A stretch of 34,580 nt of DNA from a virus. The stretch is taken from positions 1-34,580 of IMG/VR virus record IMGVR_UViG_3300007542_000015; one strand, given 5' to 3'. How positions within the stretch are numbered: the stretch's first letter is position 1; each line of letters begins with the position of its first letter. Below the pieces are notes generated by a model that did no database searches, was not told the origin of the DNA, and worked only from the letters and a program-made list of their open reading frames with translations. The position numbers and the translations under genes are program-made. Shown one piece after another: positions 6,978 through 15,483 of the stretch.

Positions 6978-9844
6978 AATCACTTTTAACTTTAATCTTC
7001 TTCTTTTTGGTTAGCACTTTATCATTTGCACAAATGGCAAACAGGCTTGATAAGCTTGAGGTAAATGACGTTACGGCTAAGAAGCTGGATGTCGTGTCTA
7101 CAACATCAGGATCTAAGCCTTGTCCAAGTATGTCTATAACTCAAAGAAATGAAATCGTTTCACCTGTTGAGGGTCAATGTATTTACAATAATTCTGTTAA
7201 AACTTTAAACCTTTATGATGGTTCATCATGGGTCGAAGTAGCTGGCGGCGGTGGTGGTGGAATTAACAACTGGCAAACTTCATTTTTTTATGATGTTGGA
7301 GCCGTTGTAATTGAGTCCGATAAGATTTATCAAGCAACAACTCAACACACATCAACAGTATTTTTGTCTGATATTTCAAACTGGGTAGAGCTTGCTAATG
7401 ATGTTTCAAGCTCTGTTGGTGTTCTTCCTATGTCAAATGGTGGTACGGATAAAAGCCTAACGCCTTTACTTGGTGGTTTGGTTTACACTGATGATCTATC
7501 AATGGAAGTGCTACCTGCTGGAACGTCTGGGCAATTACTTAAATCAAATGGCTCTGCTGCACCAGAATGGACTACATTATCAGTAGATGACGCGTCTTTC
7601 TCAGGTGTTTTATCAATGGAGAAAGGTGGAACAAATAGCCCACTAACTGCCACGCCTGGATCTATTGCATACTCTGATATTGATTCACTTGAGTTATTGT
7701 TGCCAGGCACGCCTGGTCAGGTACTTCAAACTAATGGCACTGATGCTCCTAGTTTTGTTAACCAGAGTATACTCGGCAAGCTTGGTGATGGCTCAACTGT
7801 TGTTATCGAAGAATTGCAAGCGCCTAATAATCAAATGACTCAGGTTGACACTAATAAGCACTTAATTGAGTCAGGAAATAAAAACATCCTTCAAAATCCT
7901 AGCTTCGAGTCTTTGCTGGAAGGCGGCTCAATTCCTTATTGGAGTTACGGGTCTTTATCGCCAGTTCAGGAAGAATCATCAAATGTTATTGATGGTAAAA
8001 AGATAGCTGTATTTAGTGCTTCTTCTGAGCCAATACTTCTTACACAATCGTCTACATTATATGCTAACGCATTTGCTGACGGAGTTCAGGGTCTTGTAAG
8101 TGTAAGAGTTAAATCAGACGTAGCCTTAAAGGTTTGCTCAGTAAGTGCTGGAACAACATCAACTTCAAATTGCGTTGACGTAGTACCTGATAATAAATGG
8201 GGTCTTTATAAAGTTCCTACAATTTTAGGAGCAACGTCTAATGGTATCTCAATCGCATCAAGTGGCAATGTAACTGGTGCTGTATACATTGATGATGCTT
8301 TTGTTGGGCCTCAAAGTTTGACTCAAGACACTTCAACTTGTAACTCTATTGAGTGTGAGACTGAGTTTAGTGCATCAGTAAGTGCAGCAACCCCTTCGAT
8401 AACGTCTCAAAATCTTATCTGGGTTTCTTCTGTTGCTAAATCTGGAACTTCTAGTAACATAAAAACTCTAACGATTCCGACTGGTCTTTTTTCCGTAATG
8501 CCCTCATGTTCTTGTACTACGTCTGCGACTGTAAGTTCAAATGACTTGTCATGCGTATTTAATAGGTCAGTATCCTCTACTACCAGCCTTCAATTTAACA
8601 CGCGTAATAATAATACATTCCTAGATTTAGACATTGATATTGTATGCCAACGCTCCGGCTCCGACTTCACAAACGCCAAGCGCCTTGGAAATAACACAAC
8701 TTACTCATCAACTAATGCAGACACTGACTGGGCTTCATGCGGTCACACTCCTTCAGACTTTACAGGATTCGGAACAGTCTCAGCTATTGAAACTCAATGT
8801 AAGCGCCAAGGAAGTGATTTATTGATGCGTGGTAATTTCACCGCAGGAGCAGTTGCAGCGGTCGAGGGAAGAGTAGGATTAAAACTCAATGGCGCATCTT
8901 TAACGAGTGCAGGAATTTATAAAATAGCAAGTATCCAGATTGCAGGAAGAATCGCTGTTAATGCCTCTACGGGATTATTTGAACGAAATGTCCTAATAGA
9001 GCCATCTGTAATCTATATGACTTTCGGAGCATCAAGCGCCTCGAATGCCTCACTGGTAAAAGTGAACGGTAATTTTGTTGGTATCGCATCCACGAAAATG
9101 TCACTCAACGCTCGCATTCCTATCGAAGGATGGGAAAACTCTAATTTAATCATCGGTCAATTTAGCGGACTAGAAAAATGTACAGACTCTTATGAGTGTA
9201 CTGATACATTTAGTGCTCAAATATCCGCTACGGGAATTGTGATTGCAGGAAGTGAAAATATTGACTGGATCGATGGAAATTGTTCAATAACAGGCACATC
9301 TGGTGCTACGTGTACTTATAATACTAATCTGGTTACACAACCAATGAATTGTGTTTCTACTTCATCTAGCCAGTATCATACAATAATCACACCCAGCACA
9401 TCAACGGGATTTACCTCATACACATATAATAGTTCTCACGAACGGGCCGCAGCGGAGCAATATATAATCTGCCAAAAACAAGGCGCAGATTACGTTTCAA
9501 AGACAGCTAAGGCGGTTGCTTCAGATCAGAATTTGAGAACACCAGGAGTGACAAAAGCGGTAGTTTATAGTGCTTTTGTTAGTGGAACAACTGTAAGTAA
9601 CGAAATCGGAAATCTTTTTCAGGGAGGATTCAATGGGGGAAACCCAAATACTGGGACTTTTACTTCAGGGATATTTGCATCGACTCCCTTATGCGTAGTA
9701 GGTTCAAGAAGTGGTGCGCAGTTACAAAATCAAATAACGGCAATCTCGCAAACATCAATTTCGGTGCAGATGACTAACACTAACAATGCGGCTAGTGGGG
9801 CCGGAGGTTCTTTTAATATTACGTGCCATGGACAATCCCCATAA
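6974..9844 (+). CDS. Large modular tail fibre with N-terminal signal peptide
   Basis: A 956-residue fibre-like protein. Residues 1-20 (MKSLLTLIFFFLVSTLSFAQ) form a clear Sec signal peptide, odd for a virion protein. Next comes a segment typical of surface fibres (CIYNNSVKTLNLYDGSSWVE, then a Gly run), then two tandem copies of a repeat of about 60 residues (SNGGT...LPAGTSGQLL.SNG..AP and EKGGT...LPGTPGQVLQTNG..AP). A carbohydrate-binding-like beta domain (about 305-450) follows. The C-terminal half has two related Cys modules, each beginning IECETEFSA or YECTDTFSA and ending CQ(R/K)xGxD(F/Y), around a middle module (WASCGHTPSDFTGFGT... RIPIEGWENSNLIIGQFSG). The protein probably recognises the host surface. 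Codon style changes near 8645, suggesting module exchange. Confidence 0.8.
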   Translation: MKSLLTLIFFFLVSTLSFAQMANRLDKLEVNDVTAKKLDVVSTTSGSKPCPSMSITQRNEIVSPVEGQCIYNNSVKTLNLYDGSSWVEVAGGGGGGINNWQTSFFYDVGAVVIESDKIYQATTQHTSTVFLSDISNWVELANDVSSSVGVLPMSNGGTDKSLTPLLGGLVYTDDLSMEVLPAGTSGQLLKSNGSAAPEWTTLSVDDASFSGVLSMEKGGTNSPLTATPGSIAYSDIDSLELLLPGTPGQVLQTNGTDAPSFVNQSILGKLGDGSTVVIEELQAPNNQMTQVDTNKHLIESGNKNILQNPSFESLLEGGSIPYWSYGSLSPVQEESSNVIDGKKIAVFSASSEPILLTQSSTLYANAFADGVQGLVSVRVKSDVALKVCSVSAGTTSTSNCVDVVPDNKWGLYKVPTILGATSNGISIASSGNVTGAVYIDDAFVGPQSLTQDTSTCNSIECETEFSASVSAATPSITSQNLIWVSSVAKSGTSSNIKTLTIPTGLFSVMPSCSCTTSATVSSNDLSCVFNRSVSSTTSLQFNTRNNNTFLDLDIDIVCQRSGSDFTNAKRLGNNTTYSSTNADTDWASCGHTPSDFTGFGTVSAIETQCKRQGSDLLMRGNFTAGAVAAVEGRVGLKLNGASLTSAGIYKIASIQIAGRIAVNASTGLFERNVLIEPSVIYMTFGASSASNASLVKVNGNFVGIASTKMSLNARIPIEGWENSNLIIGQFSGLEKCTDSYECTDTFSAQISATGIVIAGSENIDWIDGNCSITGTSGATCTYNTNLVTQPMNCVSTSSSQYHTIITPSTSTGFTSYTYNSSHERAAAEQYIICQKQGADYVSKTAKAVASDQNLRTPGVTKAVVYSAFVSGTTVSNEIGNLFQGGFNGGNPNTGTFTSGIFASTPLCVVGSRSGAQLQNQITAISQTSISVQMTNTNNAASGAGGSFNITCHGQSP

Positions 9845-9868
9845 GAATTTTAAAGCTTAGGAGTATTA

Positions 9869-10456
9869 ATGAAAAAACTATTAGTTAAAATTAAAGTAAT
9901 CGACATACCTTACTCTCCTCTAATTCCTGCTATCCATGAAAAGTGGGTTAAGGATGAAGTAGAGCTACTTGAACAACCAATGATTGAGCAAGTAACAGAA
10001 GTATCCGCCAAGTGGACTAAAGATGAGTTAGAAGTGTTTGAGCAGCCGACAATTGAAGTCGATGGCGCTCTTTTACCTGACGAGTCATACACTTATCATG
10101 AAGCTAGTGAGTTGAAAGAAATGGTGAACGATGAGTCTTACACCTATCACGAAGGCTCTCTTGAGGTTCCTGAGGTTTTAGAAGAGTCTCACGAAGAAGT
10201 TATTGCGCAGACTCAAGGAAGCGATGAGGAGCTTGCTGAGTGGCTTGAAGGGGATAAATTCAAATATCCTGAAGGGCACTGGATTGAGTATGTGGACATT
10301 ACGGAACAAGTTAAGCAAGATAAAGTTAACTCTGAAGCTTTAGAATATTTAGCTTCAACTGATTGGCTTATTGTGCGAGAGGTCGAAACCGAAGTTTCGT
10401 GCCCTGAAGATGTTAAGCAATTAAGAGCAGAGGCAAGGGCTAAAGTAATTAGATAA
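9869..10456 (+). CDS. Putative tail fibre assembly protein with acidic internal repeats
   Basis: A 195-residue, very acidic protein directly after the fibre, with a good ribosome site (TTAGGAG). The C-terminus (ALEYLASTDWLIVREVETEVSCPEDVKQLRAEARAKV, about 157-193) resembles the small DUF4376-like tail fibre assembly proteins (pattern YL..TDW...R..E....P.dv...R..AR), which help fold or attach fibres. The N-terminal part carries two internal duplications: KW(V/T)KDE(V/L)E(L/V)xEQPxIE near 27 and 51, and DESYTYHE near 73 and 93. Location next to the fibre supports a chaperone role. Confidence 0.65.
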   Translation: MKKLLVKIKVIDIPYSPLIPAIHEKWVKDEVELLEQPMIEQVTEVSAKWTKDELEVFEQPTIEVDGALLPDESYTYHEASELKEMVNDESYTYHEGSLEVPEVLEESHEEVIAQTQGSDEELAEWLEGDKFKYPEGHWIEYVDITEQVKQDKVNSEALEYLASTDWLIVREVETEVSCPEDVKQLRAEARAKVIR

Positions 10457-10479
10457 TTATTAAATAATTTGGGCCAGAA

Positions 10480-10647
10480 ATGAACAACGAACAAGAATGG
10501 CGACAACATCTTTTTGACGAAATTAAAGAAATTAGAAATGACGTTTCTGAAATAAAAGTTGAGATGAACACTTTAAAAATAAGAGTCGCAGGATTCAGTT
10601 CTCTCATAGGCGCACTTGTTTCATACTTTTGGAATAAATTATTGTGA
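10480..10647 (+). CDS. Small XhlA/holin-like membrane protein
   Basis: A 55-residue ORF. It starts MNNEQEWRQHLFDEIKEIRN, has a heptad-like helix (about 10-35, DEIKEIRNDVSEIKVEMNTL) and then one hydrophobic segment (about 36-50, VAGFSSLIGALVSYF) before a short basic tail. A coiled coil followed by a C-terminal membrane helix is the layout of XhlA-type haemolysin/holin accessory proteins. The stop TGA overlaps the next GTG start (GTGA). It sits among tail genes rather than with the endolysin, so a tail-tip or membrane-injection role is also possible. Confidence 0.6.
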   Translation: MNNEQEWRQHLFDEIKEIRNDVSEIKVEMNTLKIRVAGFSSLIGALVSYFWNKLL

Positions 10648-13187
10648 TTACATTTGAAGAAGCATCAAAGCTACCTAGAAGTGAGAAGATAACTCTAGTC
10701 ACAATGCTTGCAGAAAAGCCTTCAAAGATATTTGAGGTTTATGACGAAGAGAATGGGATATACTCAAAGAAAGTAGATTACTTTGTAGAATCAGTGAAAG
10801 AACTCGGATTTGACCTTGAAAAAGTTAATTCAATATCCGAAATGACTACAAACGAAACATTCTATTTCTCGCCTGACGGAATGGTTGTATATGTTAGAAA
10901 CGCTGGTGGACTAGATCCAAAGCTTTCGACAATGAGTATCGTATATAGATTTCATTTCTCAACTGCGCCAGTAATACTTCCATACGATTTAAACAATGGC
11001 ACACCTGTTGAATGGCTTCCATATATAAGTACAGTCGGGCAAATTGGTCAAAGGTTAGATGACAATCTTGTTGGAGTAGTGCTTGAGTCTTCATCAAATA
11101 TTAAGCTCATTAATACAAGCGGATTTTTTGACTCAATATTTGACACAATGCTTTGGGAAAACAAAGAAGTATCATTTTACTCATGGATAGCTAACACTCA
11201 GATTAGTGAAATAAAAAAGATATTCTCTGGAATTGTTGAGTCTAAAGAGTTTGATTCTGATGGTGTTAACTTTAAAGTTAAAGACTTTATTTTTAGACTT
11301 AAAGAATCGGTCAAGCTAGAGACTTTCTCAGAGATGGACGGATCTATTTTAGATAGTTATATAGGTGCAGCCAAAAGAAGAATTTATGGCAAAGTTGATA
11401 AGTGTCAGACCATTGGGTTAGACGCTGTAAAAGATGGATTTGAATTAACTGGACTTGTAAGCGCAAGCCCTGAAACTGATGTTCTGGCTGGAAGTGGTAC
11501 ACTATTTTTAGAAGAGCTTTCACCAAACGATGAAATAATTTTCGATATTAATGGTGAAAAAATAAAGTTTACAATAGACCAGGTAATTAGTGACACACTT
11601 GCCAAGGTTTCCAAAAATCCAGAAATAGAAATAGTAGAATCACCAGCAATAATATCACCAGAAATTCCATACAGGTTAAAAAATAGAAGCTGGCACATTG
11701 CTGGGCATAAATTAAGACAATCACAACAGGCAATAACGTCAGTAGTTAGTCCTAGGCAGTTTATAGTTGATGACGCTTCTGAGTTCTTTGCTGGCGATAC
11801 TGTTGTTATAAATTCAGTCACAACACAAATCACTAGAATATCGGGCAAAAACATCATACTAGAGCAAGTTATCTCGCCATCTCCAATTGTCGGGGACTTT
11901 ATAAAAAAAGAGTCTGTTTCATTGGCAAGATTTGGAAATGAAAGGATGCTTCTAAATAGAGACTTCACCATAACAAATACTTTTGAGGCTATTTTAAACA
12001 TTAGTGAGCTTGCTGAGTTCAACATTTCAAAAGAAAGAAGATCATCAATTGAGTTTATTTTTGAGAATGGGTCTCGATCAATAACAACGGCTGCCGTGGT
12101 TGATCTCAGGACAATATTAAAGCCAAGGGATTGGATAAGAAAACTAACGCAGTCAGATGATGAGTGGTTTGAAATTCTAAGCGTTAGTGAGCAGGCATTA
12201 GAAATAAGGACTCCATTTACTCAAAGCACTGGGACAGAGATAGCCAGAATTAAAAATGTTGAAATAATAAATGATGACTCTCTTATAACTGTTGACTGCT
12301 ATGGGATTGATTATGAAAACAATTGGGCAAGAACGGCATCAAACGCGGCCAGGCATTTAATTAAATACGATGCTGGATTCTCAAACATAGATGAAGATTC
12401 GTTTTATCAGTCTAATTTAGATGGATCGCATACTCTATCAATGGTGATTCCAGAACTCGGTGAAAAGCAACCAATGATAAGAGATGTTCTTAATATGATT
12501 AACGACTCTGTCTTTGGGTCTTTGTATATCAACTCAGATCAAAATATTTCCTACTCAGTAGTTAATTCTAGAAGACCTGAATCATTGCAATCAATAAAAG
12601 ATGACGAAATAATAAGCTGGTCTTGTGAGTCAGATAACTCAATCGTAAATAAAGTAATATTAAAATATGCGCCTTATGTTGATACCATCACAGGAGAGGC
12701 GGCTACGAATGTAGAAATATTTGATTCTAAATTTGTTGATTATTATTCAGGAATAAAAAACACTGAAGAGAGCACTTCATATATTTATGACAGAAGCTCT
12801 GCTGTTATTATTGCTCAAAGACGGGCATTTTATAAATCAACTTCGTCACTTATTGTAACGCTAAAGGCAAAGGCGCTTTTCTTTAATTATGCGGTGAATG
12901 ACAGGATATACATAGAGCTAGATAGGTTATTTAAGAGATACGGATCATCATCTTCAAAGAAAATAGGCATTGTGTCAGGTGTTAAAAAGACATCAACCGA
13001 TTCTGAGTTGACGCTAAATGACATGGGTAATATATTTAATAGGTGTCCAACAATTGCGCCAAGTGCAACGCCATCTTTTTTATTGGCCAGCGAAGACGAT
13101 AAAGTAAAGTATGGTTTTATTTTAGGCGAAACACTAACACCAGACATCACAAGTGAAGAAGAGCTTGGAAACTGTCTAATAGGATAA
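10644..13187 (+). CDS. Tail hub / baseplate central protein (putative)
   Basis: An 847-residue protein, the third largest product, starting with GTG coupled to the small membrane protein. The N-terminal third has hub-like strands (SIVYRFHFSTAPVILPYDL, WENKEVSFYSWIANTQISEI, KIFSGIVESKEFDSDGVNFKVKDFIFRL), resembling phage tail hub proteins of the gp27/Tal type. The centre contains small repeated beta units (SRQFIVDDASEFFAGDTVVI). The region about 610-760 (YSVVNSRRPES... VNKVILKYAPYVD... SSAVIIAQRRAFYKS) again looks like a hub fold. It would form the tail tip ring through which DNA passes. No lytic motif was seen. Confidence 0.6.
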   Translation: MITFEEASKLPRSEKITLVTMLAEKPSKIFEVYDEENGIYSKKVDYFVESVKELGFDLEKVNSISEMTTNETFYFSPDGMVVYVRNAGGLDPKLSTMSIVYRFHFSTAPVILPYDLNNGTPVEWLPYISTVGQIGQRLDDNLVGVVLESSSNIKLINTSGFFDSIFDTMLWENKEVSFYSWIANTQISEIKKIFSGIVESKEFDSDGVNFKVKDFIFRLKESVKLETFSEMDGSILDSYIGAAKRRIYGKVDKCQTIGLDAVKDGFELTGLVSASPETDVLAGSGTLFLEELSPNDEIIFDINGEKIKFTIDQVISDTLAKVSKNPEIEIVESPAIISPEIPYRLKNRSWHIAGHKLRQSQQAITSVVSPRQFIVDDASEFFAGDTVVINSVTTQITRISGKNIILEQVISPSPIVGDFIKKESVSLARFGNERMLLNRDFTITNTFEAILNISELAEFNISKERRSSIEFIFENGSRSITTAAVVDLRTILKPRDWIRKLTQSDDEWFEILSVSEQALEIRTPFTQSTGTEIARIKNVEIINDDSLITVDCYGIDYENNWARTASNAARHLIKYDAGFSNIDEDSFYQSNLDGSHTLSMVIPELGEKQPMIRDVLNMINDSVFGSLYINSDQNISYSVVNSRRPESLQSIKDDEIISWSCESDNSIVNKVILKYAPYVDTITGEAATNVEIFDSKFVDYYSGIKNTEESTSYIYDRSSAVIIAQRRAFYKSTSSLIVTLKAKALFFNYAVNDRIYIELDRLFKRYGSSSSKKIGIVSGVKKTSTDSELTLNDMGNIFNRCPTIAPSATPSFLLASEDDKVKYGFILGETLTPDITSEEELGNCLIG

Positions 13188-13189
13188 TC

Positions 13190-13699
13190 ATGGCATTTAC
13201 ATCAATTAATATAGATACAATAAAGGTTGGTGATCCTATAACTAAGGACATAATGGATGCAATTAAGTATTCATTAGATGATCTTGATTCAAGGGTTTCG
13301 ACTCTATCTGTTTCTGGTGGATCAGTTTACATTTTAAATGGTGATTTTAGTTTGGTTGGGTATTCATCATCTCAACAAGATATTTTTTACTACAAAGCAA
13401 AACAAGACTTCTCAGTAAATGAGTTTAGTGTTCAGCTATTTAGTAAGCAGGGCATATCTTCAGGTGATCTTGTTTTAGATATTCAAAAGTCATCTGACAC
13501 AAATGATTCTAACTTCTCATCTATACTGACCACTTCTTTATTATTTGATTTCGCGGTTGATGGTGATTATTCATTTAAGTCTGCATCAATTGATTCTGGA
13601 TTAAATGACTTAACTAGCGGTCAAGTATTAAGGATAAAAGTGACTGGTGTTCCTAATGGCTTTTATGGAAAGATTTTAATTAATATTGGAGCGCAATAA
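13190..13699 (+). CDS. Unknown tail-tip protein, possible fibre trimerisation segment
   Basis: A 169-residue protein after the hub (AGGA ribosome site). The N-terminus (INIDTIKVGDPITKDIMDAIKYSLDDLDSRVSTLSVSGGSVYILNG) has the pattern of a fibre attachment helix followed by a turn. The rest (about 55-169) is beta-rich and Ser/Asp-rich, ending LRIKVTGVPNGFYGKILINIGAQ. This fits a short fibre or adhesin subunit placed at the tail tip. No family was recognised. The stop shares a base with the next start (TAATG). Confidence 0.6.
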   Translation: MAFTSINIDTIKVGDPITKDIMDAIKYSLDDLDSRVSTLSVSGGSVYILNGDFSLVGYSSSQQDIFYYKAKQDFSVNEFSVQLFSKQGISSGDLVLDIQKSSDTNDSNFSSILTTSLLFDFAVDGDYSFKSASIDSGLNDLTSGQVLRIKVTGVPNGFYGKILINIGAQ

Positions 13700-14292
13700 T
13701 GAGCTTGCTGAATTCAACTAGAGGAAGCCTTTTAAGAATTACAACATTTACTGATTCTGGGATCTGGACTAAATCTAATGATGTTGGTTTTGTTGTTGTT
13801 GAAGTCACTGGTCTTGGTGGTTTTGGTGGGCCTGGATCCTCTACTCAATCTGGTGGTGGAGGAGGCGGTGGTGGTTATACTAGAAAGACTATTTTAAGCT
13901 CAGATCTTGGGGCTACTGAAGATGTTACAGTTTCACTTTTTGCACCACTCCCAACAAGCTTTGGATCTCATTGTCAGGCGCTTGCTGGTGGTAATGGAGA
14001 AGCTGGTGGAACTACTTGGTCAAATGGTGGTGCTGGTGGAACTTTTGGAACTTCAAGCGGTGGAGATATTAATCTGTTCGGACAGTCTGGATCAAAGGGT
14101 GGAACATCTGATGCTGTAGGTGGTGCTGGTGGCAACTCTCCTATGGTTAACGGTGCTGGAAACCCAACATCTAGCGTTGGAGGCTCTGCTCGTAGTTATT
14201 CTGGCGGTGGTGGTGCTGGTGGTGCTAGCGGTGGACACAATGGTGGGAATCCTGGTGGTGGAATTGTTGTAGTTTACGAGTATTCACTATGA
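13699..14292 (+). CDS. Glycine-rich tail-tip adhesin-like protein
   Basis: A 197-residue protein with runs of glycine (GGGGGGGGY at about 51-59, then GGAGGTFG, GGAGGNS, GGGGAGGASGGHNGG), ending GGGIVVVYEYSL. This resembles glycine-rich phage tail proteins, in which loops between polyglycine motifs form the receptor-binding surface (T4-like gp38 adhesins are an analogous case). The N-terminus (TTFTDSGIWTKSNDVGFVVVEVTGLGG) matches the usual strand before such domains. It is the last structural gene before lysis and is coupled to the endolysin (ATGA). Confidence 0.7.
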   Translation: MSLLNSTRGSLLRITTFTDSGIWTKSNDVGFVVVEVTGLGGFGGPGSSTQSGGGGGGGGYTRKTILSSDLGATEDVTVSLFAPLPTSFGSHCQALAGGNGEAGGTTWSNGGAGGTFGTSSGGDINLFGQSGSKGGTSDAVGGAGGNSPMVNGAGNPTSSVGGSARSYSGGGGAGGASGGHNGGNPGGGIVVVYEYSL

Positions 14293-14663
14293 TTAAGCTT
14301 TCTGATTATTTAATGGGGCGAGAAAAGCTTTACCCTGTCACTAAAGGACAACTAGAGAGTGCTTGCGATTTACTTGCTGCTGTTGGCTTCTTATTTGGGA
14401 AGCTTGGAATTAATCCAATCTTATCTAGCGGATATAGACCAGCGCACTTCAATAAAGCGGCCGGCGGTTCTGCAAGGTCAGGGCATTTAACTTGTGAAGC
14501 AATTGATATAAGAGACACTGACGGCTCTATTGCTAAATTGTTACTTGATAACTTAGAATTATTAGAACGTCTTGGTTTGTATTTAGAGGATCCGTCATAC
14601 ACGATAGGGTGGGTCCATTTGCAAACAAGACCAACACTTAGAAGAGTGTTTAAACCATATTAG
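14289..14663 (+). CDS. Endolysin, M15-type peptidoglycan peptidase
   Basis: A 124-residue protein with the metal-site pattern of the M15 (VanY/D-Ala-D-Ala carboxypeptidase-like) family: SSGYRP near 46-51, SGHLTCEAIDIRD with His66 and Asp73, and GWVHLQ with His110 as the third zinc ligand. These enzymes cut peptidoglycan peptide cross-links. The protein has no signal peptide, so it would need the holin encoded next. It is a single-domain enzyme with no separate wall-binding domain. The gene is followed by a strong ribosome site (TTAGGAGATACC) for the holin. The stop is TAG. Confidence 0.85.
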   Translation: MIKLSDYLMGREKLYPVTKGQLESACDLLAAVGFLFGKLGINPILSSGYRPAHFNKAAGGSARSGHLTCEAIDIRDTDGSIAKLLLDNLELLERLGLYLEDPSYTIGWVHLQTRPTLRRVFKPY

Positions 14664-14671
14664 GAGATACC

Positions 14672-14890
14672 ATGAATGAATTTATTACTAAAGCTCTAGA
14701 GCTTTTAACGTCTGCTGAAGGCGCAAGCGTAACAATCGCAATCGTTTTAGAAGTAGTATTTAGACTATTCCCTTCTGAAAAGCCTATCGGTGTTATTATT
14801 GCAATCGCTGAAGTTATCAAAGGTGTTGGAGAAGTATTAATTAAGCTTTCAAGCCTTATCAATAAAGTCATTCCTCAAAAGATTAAATAA
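14672..14890 (+). CDS. Putative holin
   Basis: A 72-residue protein encoded eight bases after the endolysin. It has two hydrophobic stretches (about 18-33, GASVTIAIVLEVVFRLF, and about 38-60, PIGVIIAIAEVIKGVGEVLIKL) separated by a short charged turn (PSEKP) and a basic C-terminus (KVIPQKIK). Size, membrane segments, charged tail and position are those of a small phage holin that would release the endolysin through the inner membrane. No specific holin family was recognised. Confidence 0.7.
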   Translation: MNEFITKALELLTSAEGASVTIAIVLEVVFRLFPSEKPIGVIIAIAEVIKGVGEVLIKLSSLINKVIPQKIK

Positions 14891-15105
14891 TGGAAATAGA
14901 GACCATTCTTGGATTAGTAAAAATCATTGCTGAAATTTACCAAGATGAGCGTGGTCTCTATCTTTCAAAAGAGCGTGAGAGAATTGAAAAGGACTATTTA
15001 AATGAAATGTCTAAACCTGATGATCTTCGTTCTGATCTTGCTATTGATAAGCTGTACTTTGAAGCCAGTCTCCTCGCAAAGAGAGCAGCAGAGCCTAAGC
15101 ACTGA
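14890..15105 (+). CDS. Small helical protein of the lysis cassette
   Basis: A 71-residue, mainly helical and charged protein (LGLVKIIAEIYQDERGLYLSKERERIEKDYLNEMSKPDD). Its start shares the last base of the holin stop (TAATG). Its 3' third also encodes the beginning of a lipoprotein in another frame, as in Rz/Rz1 spanin pairs, but I see no N-terminal membrane anchor here, so a standard inner-membrane spanin is not supported. Function unknown. Confidence 0.6.
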   Translation: MEIETILGLVKIIAEIYQDERGLYLSKERERIEKDYLNEMSKPDDLRSDLAIDKLYFEASLLAKRAAEPKH

Positions 15106-15322
15106 ATCCCCACCAGAAATTCCATTTGCAATCGATGAATCTTATCTTAAACTTAGAAGAGATGAGTCTGGAATCATAAGACCGTCTTATAGATTTAAAG
15201 AGTGCAAGAAGAGGATTATTTTTTGTGTTGAATGGAAAATAAAAACTGTCTGGTTTAGTGATCTTGAATGGTTCATGCTTAATGGGTGGGGCTTATCGAA
15301 AAGAAAATCATTGATAAAGTAG
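15002..15322 (+). CDS. Lipoprotein nested in the lysis cassette (o-spanin-like candidate)
   Basis: A 106-residue protein starting inside the preceding gene in another frame. It begins MKCLNLMIFVLILLLISC: a short basic start, a hydrophobic core and a lipobox ending at Cys18 (LLISC), predicting an outer membrane or periplasmic lipoprotein in a Gram-negative cell. A good ribosome site (AAAAGGA, about 8 bases upstream) supports the start. The mature part is short, Ser/Gln-rich, then charged and aromatic (KIKTVWFSDLEWFMLNGWG). Rz1-like outer-membrane spanins are also lipoproteins overlapping their partner gene, so a role in outer membrane disruption is reasonable but unproven. Confidence 0.6.
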   Translation: MKCLNLMIFVLILLLISCTLKPVSSQREQQSLSTESPPEIPFAIDESYLKLRRDESGIIRPSYRFKECKKRIIFCVEWKIKTVWFSDLEWFMLNGWGLSKRKSLIK

Positions 15323-15483
15323 ATGGTAGAACATTGAATCGAAAGGGCTTAAAGAAGGGCCGTTCTTTGGGTGAAGTTCAAATGCTTTTAGATCAGGCAA
15401 AGCTTGATGGTAACAGAATGCAGATAACTATCTGGCAATCGGTCTTACTTAAACTAAAGGCTGACAATGAAAAAAATAAATAA
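15286..15483 (+). CDS. Small basic protein of unknown function
   Basis: A 65-residue protein starting with GTG (GTGGGGCTTATC) inside the 3' end of the lipoprotein gene, so the start is uncertain. It is rich in Lys and helical (GRTLNRKGLKKGRSLGEVQMLLDQAKLDGN... WQSVLLKLKADNEKNK). It overlaps the VRR-NUC gene by 17 bases, which argues that it is real and co-translated. No family recognised. Confidence 0.5.
   Translation: MGLIEKKIIDKVDGRTLNRKGLKKGRSLGEVQMLLDQAKLDGNRMQITIWQSVLLKLKADNEKNK

Noticed and set aside
11405-12025. 206-codon minus-strand ORF within the tail hub gene
   Set aside because: It is antisense to a well-supported gene, has no ribosome site or neighbours on that strand, and a composition expected of a shadow frame.
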